Below the pieces are notes generated by a model, which ran no database searches, was not told where the DNA came from, and worked only from the letters and a program-made list of their open reading frames with translations. Below are positions 1 through 9,274 of a stretch of DNA of 64,000 nucleotides, in pieces. A program made the position numbers and the translations under genes. Within the stretch, counting starts at the first letter, position 1. Every line of letters starts with the position of its first letter. Source of the stretch: an uncultured Dialister sp. (GTDB lineage Bacteria > Bacillota > Negativicutes > Veillonellales > Dialisteraceae); assembly GCA_934216155.1 (NCBI GenBank), contig CAKQBK010000002.1:1-64000 (forward strand), given 5' to 3'.

Positions 1-1144
1 CCATAACCTTTTATAACCTTTCATACCCCTGTCGCCTATCTACTTGTTTCTATGTTAGAAATAGAAATCCGTAGAATCATAATCTTCCTAGTTATCGTTT
101 CACGTAAAACATAACTCTAAAGGTTGCCACTCTACTGCTTTCTTCTGTGAAACATTTCCTGCTATTGCTAGTGACAAGGTTATGAAGGGTTATAGAAGGT
201 TATATGAAAACCGTATTCCCATAACCTTTTATAACCTTTCATACCCCTGTCGCCTATCTACTTGTTTCTATGTTAGAAATAGAAATCCGTAGAATAGTAA
301 CCTTTCCATTAACCGTTTCACGTAAAACATAACTCTAAAGGTTGCCACTCTACTGCTTTCTTCTGTGAAACATTTCCCTGCTATCGCCAGTGACAAGGTT
401 ATAAAAGGTTACGGAAGGTTATGAAGCTACCGTTTTTCCCATAACCATTTGTAACCCTTTATACCCCTGTCGCCCATCCGCTTGTTTCTATGTTAGAAAT
501 AGAAATCCGTAGAATTATAACCTTCATAGTTATCGTTTCGCGTGAAACTTGATGCTAACAGAAAAAGCCCTCTTGTGATTAACTTTTTCACAATAAATCA
601 CAGGGTTATTCACTCGACAATATCGAATAAAACTTACTTCTCATTCACAAGTATTTCACAGCTTTTCACAAGTTAGTCACAGATGTGTTCACAAGTTAAT
701 CAACATAGTTTCACGGGAAACAAAAATGCAGTGAGAAGTGAGAAGTTAGAAGTGAGAAGTTAGAAATGGTGACGGCGAGCCCTTGAATTACTCTTATACC
801 AATTGGTATCAATTAGCAAGATTTCTTTTTATATAGCTCGCCAAAAATTGAAAACAAATAGAGTCATGTTTCACATGAAACATATTCCTATAAATCTAAA
901 AAAGGGTTACTAAATGGTTATGAAGACACAGGTATTTCCATAACCATTTAGTAACCTTTTTTTGCCTTTTAACAAGCGGCATATTCTATTTGTTTTACAC
1001 AAGTAACCAGCAGTATCATCCCCTAGTATCGGCCAACGCCACTCGGCACATTCGAGAAACCTGAGAACCTTGAGAACCCTTAGAAACTTGAGCAACCTGT
1101 CACCGTAAGCGAAATCACAGCAACTAACGCAAATCCTTACTTGG
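1..1144. repeat. Tandem R3 palindromes, DnaA-box-like cluster, R1 and R4 remnant
   Basis: No convincing gene. Degenerate parS cores start at 97, 315 and 534, a period of about 218 bp, and the sequence between them is repeated, so this is a tandem array of R3. Positions 574-700 carry repeated TTCACAAG/TTATTCAC motifs (separate entry). A one-mismatch parS starts at 708, followed by an H tract and an R1 hairpin (about 765-843) and a parS-like core at 868. Positions 985-1140 resemble half of an R4 element. Confidence 0.75.
574..700. other. Cluster of DnaA-box-like motifs far from dnaA
   Basis: This AT-rich stretch holds GGTTATTCAC (604-613), ATTCACAAG (643-651), TTTTCACAAG (663-672) and TGTTCACAAG (686-695), plus further TTTCACA and GTCACAG half-motifs. 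They resemble the TTATTCACA-type boxes beside dnaA about 25 kb away. It could titrate DnaA or belong to a regulatory origin module; both are inference. No gene overlaps it. Confidence 0.4.
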
Positions 1145-2431
1145 CTATGTCTCCATCGACCGATTGATCTCCCCCGCAATCATCTGCTTGGCGTTCCAAT
1201 CGCCGTGAATGCCGTCCATGGCCAGTTCCGATGGCATGACGTCGAAGTCGGCGAAAGGGGCGGCGGTGTCAATGTGAGGAAGGCTGCGGATGTAGGCATT
1301 GACGGTGTCCACCGATTCTCTCCAGTTTTCGTAGGTGGTTTCGCCGTAGTATTTCTGAATGTTGTCCGGATTGATAGGCACGATGGTCATCAAAATGGGC
1401 GTGATGCCGTGGGCGATGCATTTCTTTCGGATATTTTCCAGGTGATGAATCACCTTTTCCGGGTCTGCCCCCATGCGCAGGTCGTTGATACCGCCCATGA
1501 TGAGCAATTGTTTCACGTGAAACGGAAGCACGTCCCGATCGAACCGGTCTTCCATCATTTCCGTGGTGTCCCCGCTACGGCCCATATTGACCGCCGGAAA
1601 GTCCAGATAGGAAATATAACTATAGGCCATGTCGGCCGGGCTATGGTAGAGATGACCACCGCCCTGGGTGATGCTATCACCGAAAATGCCCACGTTGAAA
1701 TGCTCTCCTGGGTTGGACCGCACTTTTTCTGGTAAACTCCAAATGCCCACCGGATTGTTATTTCCGTCAAGACCACGGACCCGCCAATAGTAGGTACCAA
1801 TTCTAGGCTGGCTATCATACACATTAGACAGGGACGTCACCTGGCTCCAAATGCGATGTTTCGATGGATGGAAATCATCCAAATTCTCCGGATATTCTTT
1901 TGTGACTTCCACCTCATATTTCACTGCCCCCGGATTTCCCGCGTAGGAATAAACCGGATAGAGCAAGGTGGACCCATTGCCGGGGTGATACACATTGGGA
2001 TACGGCGCATTTCTGGAAATCATTTTCATGGTGCTTCGTACTTCCATGGGCGCTGAAAAAGGAGCCAACCCTTCCCAGTCCGCGTCGATGGGACGAACCC
2101 GCCAATATAAAATGCCGCTTTCCCCGTTTTGGAAATCCGACAAATTCACCAGCACTTTGTTGGTGTAAATCTTTTTGTTGTGATACAACGGTGCTTCCAC
2201 CGGGGTATTGCGATCCAAATCCGCCGGAAGTCCCCGGAAAATTTCCACTTCATACCGCACCGACTCCGGATTGTCCGGCCAAGTGAGCAATACCAACTGC
2301 GACGGCTTCTCCGCTTCCTGGGACACACGGGGCGGAAATATTCCTTCCAACCCAATCGGTACTTCTGCATAGGACACCAAAGGCAGCGAAAGCGCTACCC
2401 ATAAAGGAAATATATATCGTATTGATTTCAT
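1145..2431 (-). CDS. Secreted SGNH/GDSL-family hydrolase
   Basis: A 428-residue exported esterase/lipase-type enzyme. The chosen start (MKSIRYIF) follows an AGAAG ribosome site and opens a signal peptide ending near SYA-EVP; the longer frame begins in a parS repeat. The N-terminal 230 residues look like two fibronectin-III-like modules (two YYWRVR/LYWRVR motifs). The catalytic part has the SGNH block I motif FGDSITQGGG, block III GGINDL and a C-terminal D-x-x-H motif (DGIHGD). Substrate is unknown; the modules suggest binding of a surface polymer. An exact parS core (1510-1523) lies inside the coding sequence, encoding PFHVKQ. The gene stands alone, flanked by repeats. Confidence 0.8.
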   Translation of the reverse strand: MKSIRYIFPLWVALSLPLVSYAEVPIGLEGIFPPRVSQEAEKPSQLVLLTWPDNPESVRYEVEIFRGLPADLDRNTPVEAPLYHNKKIYTNKVLVNLSDFQNGESGILYWRVRPIDADWEGLAPFSAPMEVRSTMKMISRNAPYPNVYHPGNGSTLLYPVYSYAGNPGAVKYEVEVTKEYPENLDDFHPSKHRIWSQVTSLSNVYDSQPRIGTYYWRVRGLDGNNNPVGIWSLPEKVRSNPGEHFNVGIFGDSITQGGGHLYHSPADMAYSYISYLDFPAVNMGRSGDTTEMMEDRFDRDVLPFHVKQLLIMGGINDLRMGADPEKVIHHLENIRKKCIAHGITPILMTIVPINPDNIQKYYGETTYENWRESVDTVNAYIRSLPHIDTAAPFADFDVMPSELAMDGIHGDWNAKQMIAGEINRSMET

Positions 2432-2832
2432 GATTCTTCTTTCTAAAAACAAGCGATTAACGGTTAGCTCATGTTTCACGTGAAACGGGGGTATAAAGGT
2501 TATTATTTTGCTGATTTCTTCTGTGAAACATATCCTGTTCTCGCAAGTGACTAGGTTATAAAGGTTATAAAAGGTTATGAAACTACCGTTTTTCCCATAA
2601 CCTTTTTGTACCCCTTTATACCCCTGTCGCTTGCGATAACAGGAAATGTTTCACCAACAGAATCAGCAGAATAATAACCTTTATCTATATGTTTCATATG
2701 AAACATGACTCTATCCGTTTTCAGTTTTCGGCGAGCTATATAAAACGGAGTCATATCATGTATAAGATATTGGTATAAGAGCAATTCGAAGGCTCGCCGC
2801 CATCACTCCTAATTCCTCACTCCTCACTGCTT
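2432..2832. repeat. parS, R3, parS-like, R1 and H tract
   Basis: Exact parS core at 2473, an R3 palindrome at about 2490-2690, a palindromic parS-like core with CATATG centre at 2694, an R1 hairpin at about 2730-2797 and an H tract reaching the end of the Sel1 gene. No gene seen. Confidence 0.75.
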
Positions 2833-3498
2833 TTATAAAATTTCCCCAAACACCACGCGCAGGGCTTCTTTGGCATCGGCGCTGCCAGCAGCGGCGGCCC
2901 GTTTGAGCCAGGTGTGGGCGATCTGCTGGTTCTTTGTGACGCCATAGCCATTGTTGTAGCAAGCAGCTACCCAGCCCATGGCTTCGCTATAGCCATTTTC
3001 TGCAGCTTTGAGGAAGAGAGAAAACGCTTTGTCATCGTTTCCTTCTTCATGGTAAATAACCCCCAGCTGCATGGTGGATGTATCCATGCCCAGGTCCGAT
3101 GCTTTCTGGTACCATTCCTTGGCAAGCCGCTTGTCTTTTCTGGTACCTTTGCCATAGTAATAGCAGTTCGCCAGATTGCCCATCGCTGTAGGAATTCCCG
3201 CCTCTGCGGCCTGTTTCGTATATGTAAATCCCTCTTGCTGTTCTTTTTTATTTTTACTAAAAGAATACAAGAACCCCACCGTCATCGCTGCGTCGGCGTA
3301 ATGCTTGGCAGCTGCTTTTTTCCAGAGATACAATCCTTTGGATTGATTGACCGGAACGCCTTTCCCGTAATAATAACAGAATGCCAATATATGAATGGCC
3401 CGCGGATTCCCTTCCTCAGCCAGTTTTTGAAATATAGGTCTTGCTTCCTCAAATTTCCCTGCTTTATATAGTTCTTCTGCTTCCTCTAATGTAAGCAT
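2833..3498 (-). CDS. Sel1-like repeat protein (first of three)
   Basis: A 221-residue protein made almost entirely of Sel1-type helical repeats, with recurring A-x-x-x-G-x-x-x-A and YYYGKG patterns (two YYYGKG copies, then YNNGYG). Sel1 repeats form a TPR-like solenoid that binds other proteins. The start MLTLEEAEELYKAG is chosen for its strong GGAGGAG ribosome site; the longer frame is a translated parS repeat (MFPVKHDS). No signal peptide or membrane segment, so cytoplasmic location is likely. Two larger Sel1 genes follow upstream on the same strand, separated by R1/R2/parS repeats. The binding partner is unknown. Confidence 0.8.
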   Translation of the reverse strand: MLTLEEAEELYKAGKFEEARPIFQKLAEEGNPRAIHILAFCYYYGKGVPVNQSKGLYLWKKAAAKHYADAAMTVGFLYSFSKNKKEQQEGFTYTKQAAEAGIPTAMGNLANCYYYGKGTRKDKRLAKEWYQKASDLGMDTSTMQLGVIYHEEGNDDKAFSLFLKAAENGYSEAMGWVAACYNNGYGVTKNQQIAHTWLKRAAAAGSADAKEALRVVFGEIL

Positions 3499-3829
3499 AG
3501 ATACTCCTCCTCTATTTTTAGTAACGCTAGAGTCATGTTTCACGGGAAACAAAAATCAGTTAGGAGGGAGGAATTAGGAGTGAGGAGTGGTGGAAGGGGC
3601 GCACAATTCATATAGCGCCCCAATACCCCTTTATATATTATCCCCATGAAGATATGTTTCATGGGAAACATGACTCTATTTATTTTCCGCCTTCGGCGAG
3701 CTATATAAAACGGAGTCATATCATGTATAAGATATGGGTATAAGAGCAATTCGAGGGCTCGCCGCCACCACTCCTCACTCCTAACCCCTCACTTCTAACT
3801 GCCCTTTCCGTTTCACGGGAAACATGAGA
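3499..3829. repeat. parS variants, R2 and R1
   Basis: parS variants start at 3537 and 3810, with a CATGGG variant near 3656. An R2 hairpin lies at about 3596-3641 and an R1 hairpin at about 3703-3767, each with an H tract. No gene seen. Confidence 0.75.
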
Positions 3830-4918
3830 CTAACTGTTTTTCATCTGCATCAATGCTTCTTCATTCCCGTTATCAGCGGCTTCTTCCATCCATTCCATGG
3901 CTTTTTCGTGGTCTTTTTCTACGCCCTGTCCATTGGCGTACATACACGCCACCAGATATTGGGCTTCATCCAATCCCTGATCGGCGGCTTTTTTCAAATA
4001 CCGGAAGGCGTCGGTGTATTTCTCCTGTTCCAAATAAAACATACCAAGAGAAACCTGGGCTTCGTTATTTCCTAAGCGGATGGATTCTTTATAATACTTC
4101 TCCGCTTTCTTTTTATTTCCTTTTTCATCATAAAGGCCAGCCAATAGCTGCGCACTGGTTTCGTCCCCCAAATCGGTGGCCTGTTTCAGATAGGTCATGG
4201 CTTTCGTTTCGTCGGGCTTCACCAGAGGATCATCGTCTTCCATAAGGTCATCATATTTCATGTCCAGGTACAATTCTCCCAAAAGGCTAGCCGCTTCACC
4301 ACTGCCATGGGAAATCGCTTTTTCCAGCCATGCCAGTGCTTTCTCCAATTTGTCTTTGTCATGGTCTTCAAAAGCGGCGTCCAATCCCATTTGCCCTAAG
4401 GCATATTCACTGTATTTATCTCCAAAAGCGGCTGCTTTTTCATAACAAGCCGCCGCTTTGGCACTGTCCCCTGCTTTGGCGTAGCAATTGCCCAAATCAT
4501 AGAGCGCCCGCCAATATTCAAAAAGCGCTCCCTTGGTGAGCCATTTGAATCCTTCTTCCGGATTCATGACAATCCCCGATTCCCGGTAAAACCGCCCCAC
4601 TTCTTCCATGGAAATCACGTCCCCAGCCACCGCCTGTTGTAACACCTGGCGGAAGCTGTGTTCTACGGTGTCCCAAATGGACGCACCGGCATAGAACATA
4701 GACAAATCACAAAGGGCGTCGCCTGCCTGTTTCCCTGCCTGGAAATAGGTTTCTGCCTTTTCCTCATTGGCTACCACATGTCCATACCCTTCTCGGTAAA
4801 TGGTGCCTAACAAGTACAGACTCCGTCCCAGTCCCTTTTGACCTTCCTTTTCCAAAACCGGCAGTGCCTCATCGATCTGGCCCTGGAGAAATAGCTCTTC
4901 GCCCTTATTCACTACCAT
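3830..4918 (-). CDS. Sel1-like repeat protein (second of three)
   Basis: A 362-residue Sel1/TPR-like solenoid starting MVVNKGEELFLQGQ after a GGAGC ribosome site; the upstream part of the frame translates H-tract repeat. Repeats include ALYDLGNCYAKAGDSAKAA, EAASLLGELYLDMKYDD, AQVSLGMFYLEQEKY and EAQYLVACMYANGQG. It is acidic, with no signal peptide. It begins like its neighbour (a short EELF/AESLF-LQGQ/GKF-E motif), suggesting duplication of one ancestor. No enzymatic motif is visible; the role is presumably as a scaffold. Confidence 0.8.
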   Translation of the reverse strand: MVVNKGEELFLQGQIDEALPVLEKEGQKGLGRSLYLLGTIYREGYGHVVANEEKAETYFQAGKQAGDALCDLSMFYAGASIWDTVEHSFRQVLQQAVAGDVISMEEVGRFYRESGIVMNPEEGFKWLTKGALFEYWRALYDLGNCYAKAGDSAKAAACYEKAAAFGDKYSEYALGQMGLDAAFEDHDKDKLEKALAWLEKAISHGSGEAASLLGELYLDMKYDDLMEDDDPLVKPDETKAMTYLKQATDLGDETSAQLLAGLYDEKGNKKKAEKYYKESIRLGNNEAQVSLGMFYLEQEKYTDAFRYLKKAADQGLDEAQYLVACMYANGQGVEKDHEKAMEWMEEAADNGNEEALMQMKNS

Positions 4919-5197
4919 ATCATTGTGCTCCTTTGTATAATGCAGTGAGAAGTTAGAAGTTAGGAGTGAGGAGTAGTGGAAGGGGCGCACAACTTAAGAA
5001 GCGCCCCAATACCCCTTTTTATATTTCTCACACACATAGCGATATGTTTCACGTGAAACATGACTCCATCCGTTTTTTTATCTTTGGCGAGCTATCTAAA
5101 AAGAAAGCATGGTACTTGATACCCATCGGTATAAGAGCAATACGAGATGCTCGCCGCCACCACTTCTCACTTCTAACTTCTCACTTCTAACTGCTTT
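4919..5197. repeat. R2, parS and R1
   Basis: H tract and R2 hairpin (about 4981-5020), a full 16-bp palindromic parS (core 5046) and an R1 hairpin (about 5087-5157) with H tract up to the stop of the next Sel1 gene. Confidence 0.75.
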
Positions 5198-6529
5198 TTA
5201 AATTTTCAAATATTCCTTCATCAATATCCTAGCGTCCGGATCGCCTTGGGCGTCGCTCCGGCGGAACCATTCTTCGGAGCTTCTCAGGTTCTTCGGTACG
5301 CCAATGCCTTCGGCGTAGCAAATGCCCAGGAAATTTTCTGCCCGAGGATAGCCCTGGTCGGCGGCTTCCCGGAATTGTTTGATGGCTTCGAAATGGTTGC
5401 CTTCCTGGAGCGCCAATTCGCCCAATTTGCTAATCGCTTCAATCTGCCCTTCATTGGCCGCTTCGGTCAGATAGGTTTTGGCTTTTTCCGTGTCCGGTGC
5501 TACACCGATACCTTCGGCATAGCAATTTCCCAAGTAAGCCAAACCATTCACATCGCCGGCATCGGCCGCTTTCTGTACCCACTGGAAACCCAATTCCTGT
5601 TCTTTCTCGCATTCTTCATCATTGCCATCATCGGCATGGATGATATGAAGCATGCCCAAAGAAGCGGCCGCTGCCGCGCTCCCCAAATCCCAGGCTCTTT
5701 CGTACCATTCCTTGGCACTGTCCAAATCCACTTCGGTGCCTCTGCCATAGAAATAGCAATCGCCCAGTTTGTAACAGCAGTTGGCATCTCCTGCAAAGGC
5801 TCCCATTTCGAAATATTTCCTGGCTTTATCAAAATCCGGTTCTGCCCCGTCGCCCAGCACATAGATGGTGCCTAAAGCATCGCACGCTTCATGACTGCCA
5901 TGGTCGGCGGCTCGCTGGAAACAAATTTCTGCCTTTTCTACATCTTCTTCCACGCCGAACCCCACATAATAGCAATCCCCCAAATGGAGTTCCGCTTCAT
6001 GGTATCCCAAGCCGGCCCCTTTCAAATACCACACATAGGCCTTGCGGGCATCATAAAAAGGCAAATCCTCATTGCTGTACAACTTGCCGGCTTCCACCAT
6101 GGCCATCACCAGCCCTAAGTCCGCCGCCCGTTCAAACCAGGACAGTGCCTTCTCCATGTCCGCCTTCACGCCCAAGCCTCGTTCATACATCATGCCAATC
6201 TGATGCATCGCAAAAGGATCCTTCTCTTTCGCCAAATCCCGCAGCAATTTCATCAAATCCCGAAAGGCTTCGATTTTTTCCTTGCTGCTTTCCCGCGGGA
6301 AAATCATAAATAGAAACGCCAACACTTCCTCCGCATCGGCGGCTCTGTCGATATATTCACCAAACTGGTCATTGTCCTCTGGCACCAGAATGCCATAGAA
6401 ATAAAATAAACTGAGCAAAAACTGGGCCCGCCCATCGTTTTCATCTTTCACAAGAACACGAAGCGCGTCAAAACATTCTTGAAATTTTCCTTGTAGAAAT
6501 AACGATTCTGCCTCTTTGGTGGTCATCAT
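5198..6529 (-). CDS. Sel1-like repeat protein (third of three)
   Basis: A 443-residue protein with about ten Sel1 repeats, for example MHQIGMMYERGLGVKAD, CYKLGDCYFYGRGTEVD and NGLAYLGNCYAEGIGVAP. An AGGAGG ribosome site stands 5 bases before the first of two adjacent ATG codons. No signal peptide. It is the promoter-proximal member of the Sel1 trio, but repeat blocks of about 280-330 bp separate the three genes. The family is known to mediate protein-protein contacts in regulation and host interaction; the specific role here is unknown. Confidence 0.82.
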   Translation of the reverse strand: MMTTKEAESLFLQGKFQECFDALRVLVKDENDGRAQFLLSLFYFYGILVPEDNDQFGEYIDRAADAEEVLAFLFMIFPRESSKEKIEAFRDLMKLLRDLAKEKDPFAMHQIGMMYERGLGVKADMEKALSWFERAADLGLVMAMVEAGKLYSNEDLPFYDARKAYVWYLKGAGLGYHEAELHLGDCYYVGFGVEEDVEKAEICFQRAADHGSHEACDALGTIYVLGDGAEPDFDKARKYFEMGAFAGDANCCYKLGDCYFYGRGTEVDLDSAKEWYERAWDLGSAAAAASLGMLHIIHADDGNDEECEKEQELGFQWVQKAADAGDVNGLAYLGNCYAEGIGVAPDTEKAKTYLTEAANEGQIEAISKLGELALQEGNHFEAIKQFREAADQGYPRAENFLGICYAEGIGVPKNLRSSEEWFRRSDAQGDPDARILMKEYLKI

Positions 6530-7076
6530 AGGATCCTCCTGTTTGTTGGTGACTACATAGTTAGGAGTGAGGAATTAGGAGTGAGGAGTGGTGGAAGGGG
6601 CGCACAACTTATAAAGCGCCCCAATACCCCTTTTTTATATAGCAAGCAGTTGACAGTTAGCAGTAGGCAGATTAGATATTTGTTTTCAGCCAACCACTTA
6701 CTGATAACTGACTAGAAAATCGGCGAGCTATATAAAAAGGAATCTTGGTATTTGAGGATAATCAGTATAAGAGTAATTCGATACGCTCGCCGCCTTCACT
6801 CCTCACTCCTCATTCCTAACTCCTCACTGAAGTATAAGTTTCACGTGAAACATGACTCTCTTTTATTATTAACTATTATAGCATGAAATAAGGTGACTCG
6901 TGACTGGTGACTCGTGACTGGGAAAAATCAGATTCCTAGTCACCAGTCTACCAGTCACCATATAATATGTTTCACAGGAAACATGACTCTTACAGACATA
7001 CAAAAAGGCGGCGCTACATAAGCTGTGCGCCGCCACCTTCATTTCTAACTTCTCACTTCTAACTTCTCACTGCTTT
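6530..7076. repeat. R2, R1, parS and a GTGACT inverted repeat
   Basis: R2 at about 6596-6639, a fragment with CAGTTAGCAGTAGGCAG near 6650, R1 at about 6721-6794, an exact parS core at 6838 and a parS-like core near 6969. Positions 6892-6960 hold a separate inverted repeat built from GACTGGTGACT, seen again at about 14370-14435 and in fragments elsewhere. A minus-strand GCTATAAT -10 box near 6880 could serve the Sel1 genes. Confidence 0.65.
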
Positions 7077-8027
7077 TTAGTAGTTCCCCGGCAAGAAATA
7101 AACCGGATCCACTGCATCGCCGTTGATACGAACTTCGTAGTGGCAATGCGGGCCGGTGCTATTTCCGGTGCTCCCTACGAGGGCCACCACGGTACCTTGT
7201 TCCACCTGCTGGCCTACGGTGACGAGCAGAGCGGAGTTATGTCCGTAACGAGTGGTAATGCCGCCATCGTGTTTGATTTCTACCAGGTAGCCATACCCAT
7301 CGACCCAGCTGGCCTGTGTGACCGTGCCGGACGCTGTGGCTTCTACCGGCACGCCGTAATCAGAAGCAATATCGATGCCTTCATGATAGGTAGAACCGAT
7401 ACCGCCGGGGCTATTTCTGAAACCATAGCCGCTGGAGATTTCCCCTTTGACCGGCCACATATCCGGTGTAGTCGAAGAGGTATGCATCATTTGCACCTGC
7501 ATGCCGTAGGTCTGGTTCATCACCTGTTCCCGGAGCACAATCAGCGTTTTGATTTGTGTATCCAGTCGGGCATCCAATTTTCGCATTTGTCTCAAAAGTT
7601 GCCCTGGGGTATGTACGTCTGCCTTCGTTTCTTCTACGTTTTGGTGGTCGCTAGGCCTCACACTTCTAGCTTTATCGGGCACCGTGGACGCGCCGCCCTG
7701 ACCGCCTGCGCCGCCTTGGGAAATATTTTGGGCCGCCCCGTTGTTATTGGCTTTGATCATATCCTGCAGCTGGTCCGACAATTTCTCAATGGTCTGGGTC
7801 TTGTCTGCCATTTCATCCAACTTCTGCTGTGCCATATGGAGCTGGTTCTGGTACAACGCATTTTCCTGCTTCAAAGAATTCATGGAAATCAAACTATAGA
7901 GCGAAGTCCCCACAGCCAGAACAAACACCGCTCCCGCTGCCACGGCTCCCATCTTCCATTTCTTGATTTCCTCGCCGGTGAAGCGGAAGGACACATCACC
8001 GGTCTCGTTATTTATATCTTTCTGCAT
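7077..8027 (-). CDS. Membrane-anchored M23 (LytM-type) peptidase
   Basis: A 316-residue protein that probably cleaves or regulates cleavage of peptidoglycan cross-links on the outer side of the inner membrane. It has a short cytoplasmic start, one membrane segment (about residues 28-50), a coiled coil (about 50-90), a Gly/Gln-rich linker, and a C-terminal M23 domain. The zinc motifs are visible: H-x-x-x-D in YHEGIDIASDYG and H-x-H in GPHCHYEVR, so the enzyme looks active. The neighbouring DUF4446 and ParB genes on the same strand make a cell-cycle role plausible (inference). Confidence 0.88.
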   Translation of the reverse strand: MQKDINNETGDVSFRFTGEEIKKWKMGAVAAGAVFVLAVGTSLYSLISMNSLKQENALYQNQLHMAQQKLDEMADKTQTIEKLSDQLQDMIKANNNGAAQNISQGGAGGQGGASTVPDKARSVRPSDHQNVEETKADVHTPGQLLRQMRKLDARLDTQIKTLIVLREQVMNQTYGMQVQMMHTSSTTPDMWPVKGEISSGYGFRNSPGGIGSTYHEGIDIASDYGVPVEATASGTVTQASWVDGYGYLVEIKHDGGITTRYGHNSALLVTVGQQVEQGTVVALVGSTGNSTGPHCHYEVRINGDAVDPVYFLPGNY

Positions 8028-8340
8028 AACATTTCTCGTTTTCCTTACTTTTAAAAAGCAGTTAGAAGTTAAAAGTTAGAAGTGAGAAATGATGGCGGCG
8101 AGCACCTCGTATTGCTTTTGTATCACTACATAAAACATAGCAAGATACCGTTTTATATAGCTCGCCGAAAATATAAAATCCATAGTCTCAAGTTTCACGT
8201 GAAACACAATAGATTTATATAATCTGCGGCGCTATATAATTTGCGCGCCGCCACCACCATTTCTAACTTCTCACTTCTAACTTCTCACTGCCTTTACCGT
8301 TTCCCGTGAAACTTGACACCAGCGATTCCCGCCGCTAGTG
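8028..8340. repeat. R1, parS, R2 variant and parS variant
   Basis: H tract and R1 (about 8094-8167), exact parS core 8192, an R2 variant with GGCGGCGC-type arms (about 8223-8254), H tract, and a CCCGTG parS variant at 8299. Confidence 0.7.
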
Positions 8341-8928
8341 TTATTTCATATCAATCTTATGATTCATAGGCTGGGTCTGGGACAGTTCTTCATTTCTAGC
8401 AGCCTGCACAGCTTCCTGGGCCTGGCCGGCCATATCTGGCATGAGGGTATCCAGAGCAATATTGATACTTTCTGCTTCTTCCGAAGAGAGGGCTTCTTTG
8501 CACTGGCCGTTGGTGATCTGTTTGGCATAGATACGGGAGGTATCGTGACCTGCCAGGGAAGAGAGAATGAATCCGTTATTCTTCCCGTCCAATACGGTCA
8601 GGGAGAAGGACAATTTATCTCCTGTGTCATCAAAGGCATCGTAGCGAACCAGTCCTACTTTCTGGAAAGACTGGAGCTGCATGGTGGCCAACAGTTCCTG
8701 CTGGTGCAGCATATTTTCAGAAGAAGTCACCATGTCACGAAGTTCTCTCACTTCCGTGGACAGCCGCAGTTCCAAAGAGCCACCATCTTCTCCGTTCATG
8801 AAATATTTGTATTTCTTGGTCAATCGATTGAGCCGACTTCTCAGCATCAAAATCTGAGCGGCTAAAAATAGGAACAGTACCAAAAAGATACCGCCTACCA
8901 CATACAATAGGGTATTTGATTCTAACAT
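8341..8928 (-). CDS. DUF4446 family membrane protein
   Basis: A 195-residue protein with one N-terminal membrane segment (about residues 7-29), a basic/coiled segment with a Y-K-Y-F-M-x-G motif, and the conserved DUF4446 region KVGLVRYDAFDDTGDKLSFS. Genes of this family commonly lie beside parB in Firmicutes, as here. Function is not established; location suggests the inner membrane with the bulk in the cytoplasm. The gene is separated from parB by an R1/R2/parS block. Confidence 0.85.
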   Translation of the reverse strand: MLESNTLLYVVGGIFLVLFLFLAAQILMLRSRLNRLTKKYKYFMNGEDGGSLELRLSTEVRELRDMVTSSENMLHQQELLATMQLQSFQKVGLVRYDAFDDTGDKLSFSLTVLDGKNNGFILSSLAGHDTSRIYAKQITNGQCKEALSSEEAESINIALDTLMPDMAGQAQEAVQAARNEELSQTQPMNHKIDMK

Positions 8929-9274
8929 ACTTTGTACTCCGATATTTTGTTAACCTTTAACATCATGTTTCACGTGAAACAGTTCTCTAGTGAGGAATTA
9001 GGAGTGAGGAGTGTTGGCGGCGAGCCCTCGAATTACTCTTATACCGATTCATATCAAGTACTATGTTTCCTTTTTATATAGCTCGCCGAATATAAAAAAT
9101 AGATAGAGTCACATTTAACTTGAATATAATCCCAGACTCCATTATAAAAAGGGGTATTGGGGCGCTATATAAGTTGTGCGCCCCTTCCACCACTCCTCAC
9201 TCCTAACTTCTCACTCCTAACTGCATTTTAAGTTTCCCGTGAAACATGACGCTATCCGTGAATCACCGATTGAG
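8929..9274. repeat. parS, R1, R2 and parS variant
   Basis: Exact parS core 8967, R1 (about 9015-9087), R2 (about 9142-9190), H tract, and a CCCGTG parS variant at 9232, about 40 bp past the parB stop codon. Confidence 0.7.

Noticed and set aside
1-547. CRISPR array
   Set aside because: Repeat units of about 218 bp are nearly identical throughout with no short repeat/unique spacer pattern and no cas genes.
3499-3552. Many open frames beginning MFHVKH, MFPVKH or similar
   Set aside because: They are translations of parS repeats (ATGTTTCACGTGAAACAT). Ribosome sites favour later starts in the real genes.
5046-5059. The GTTTCACGTGAAAC palindrome as an operator of some local repressor
   Set aside because: It equals the known ParB site, parB is in the window, and the sites do not track one gene class.
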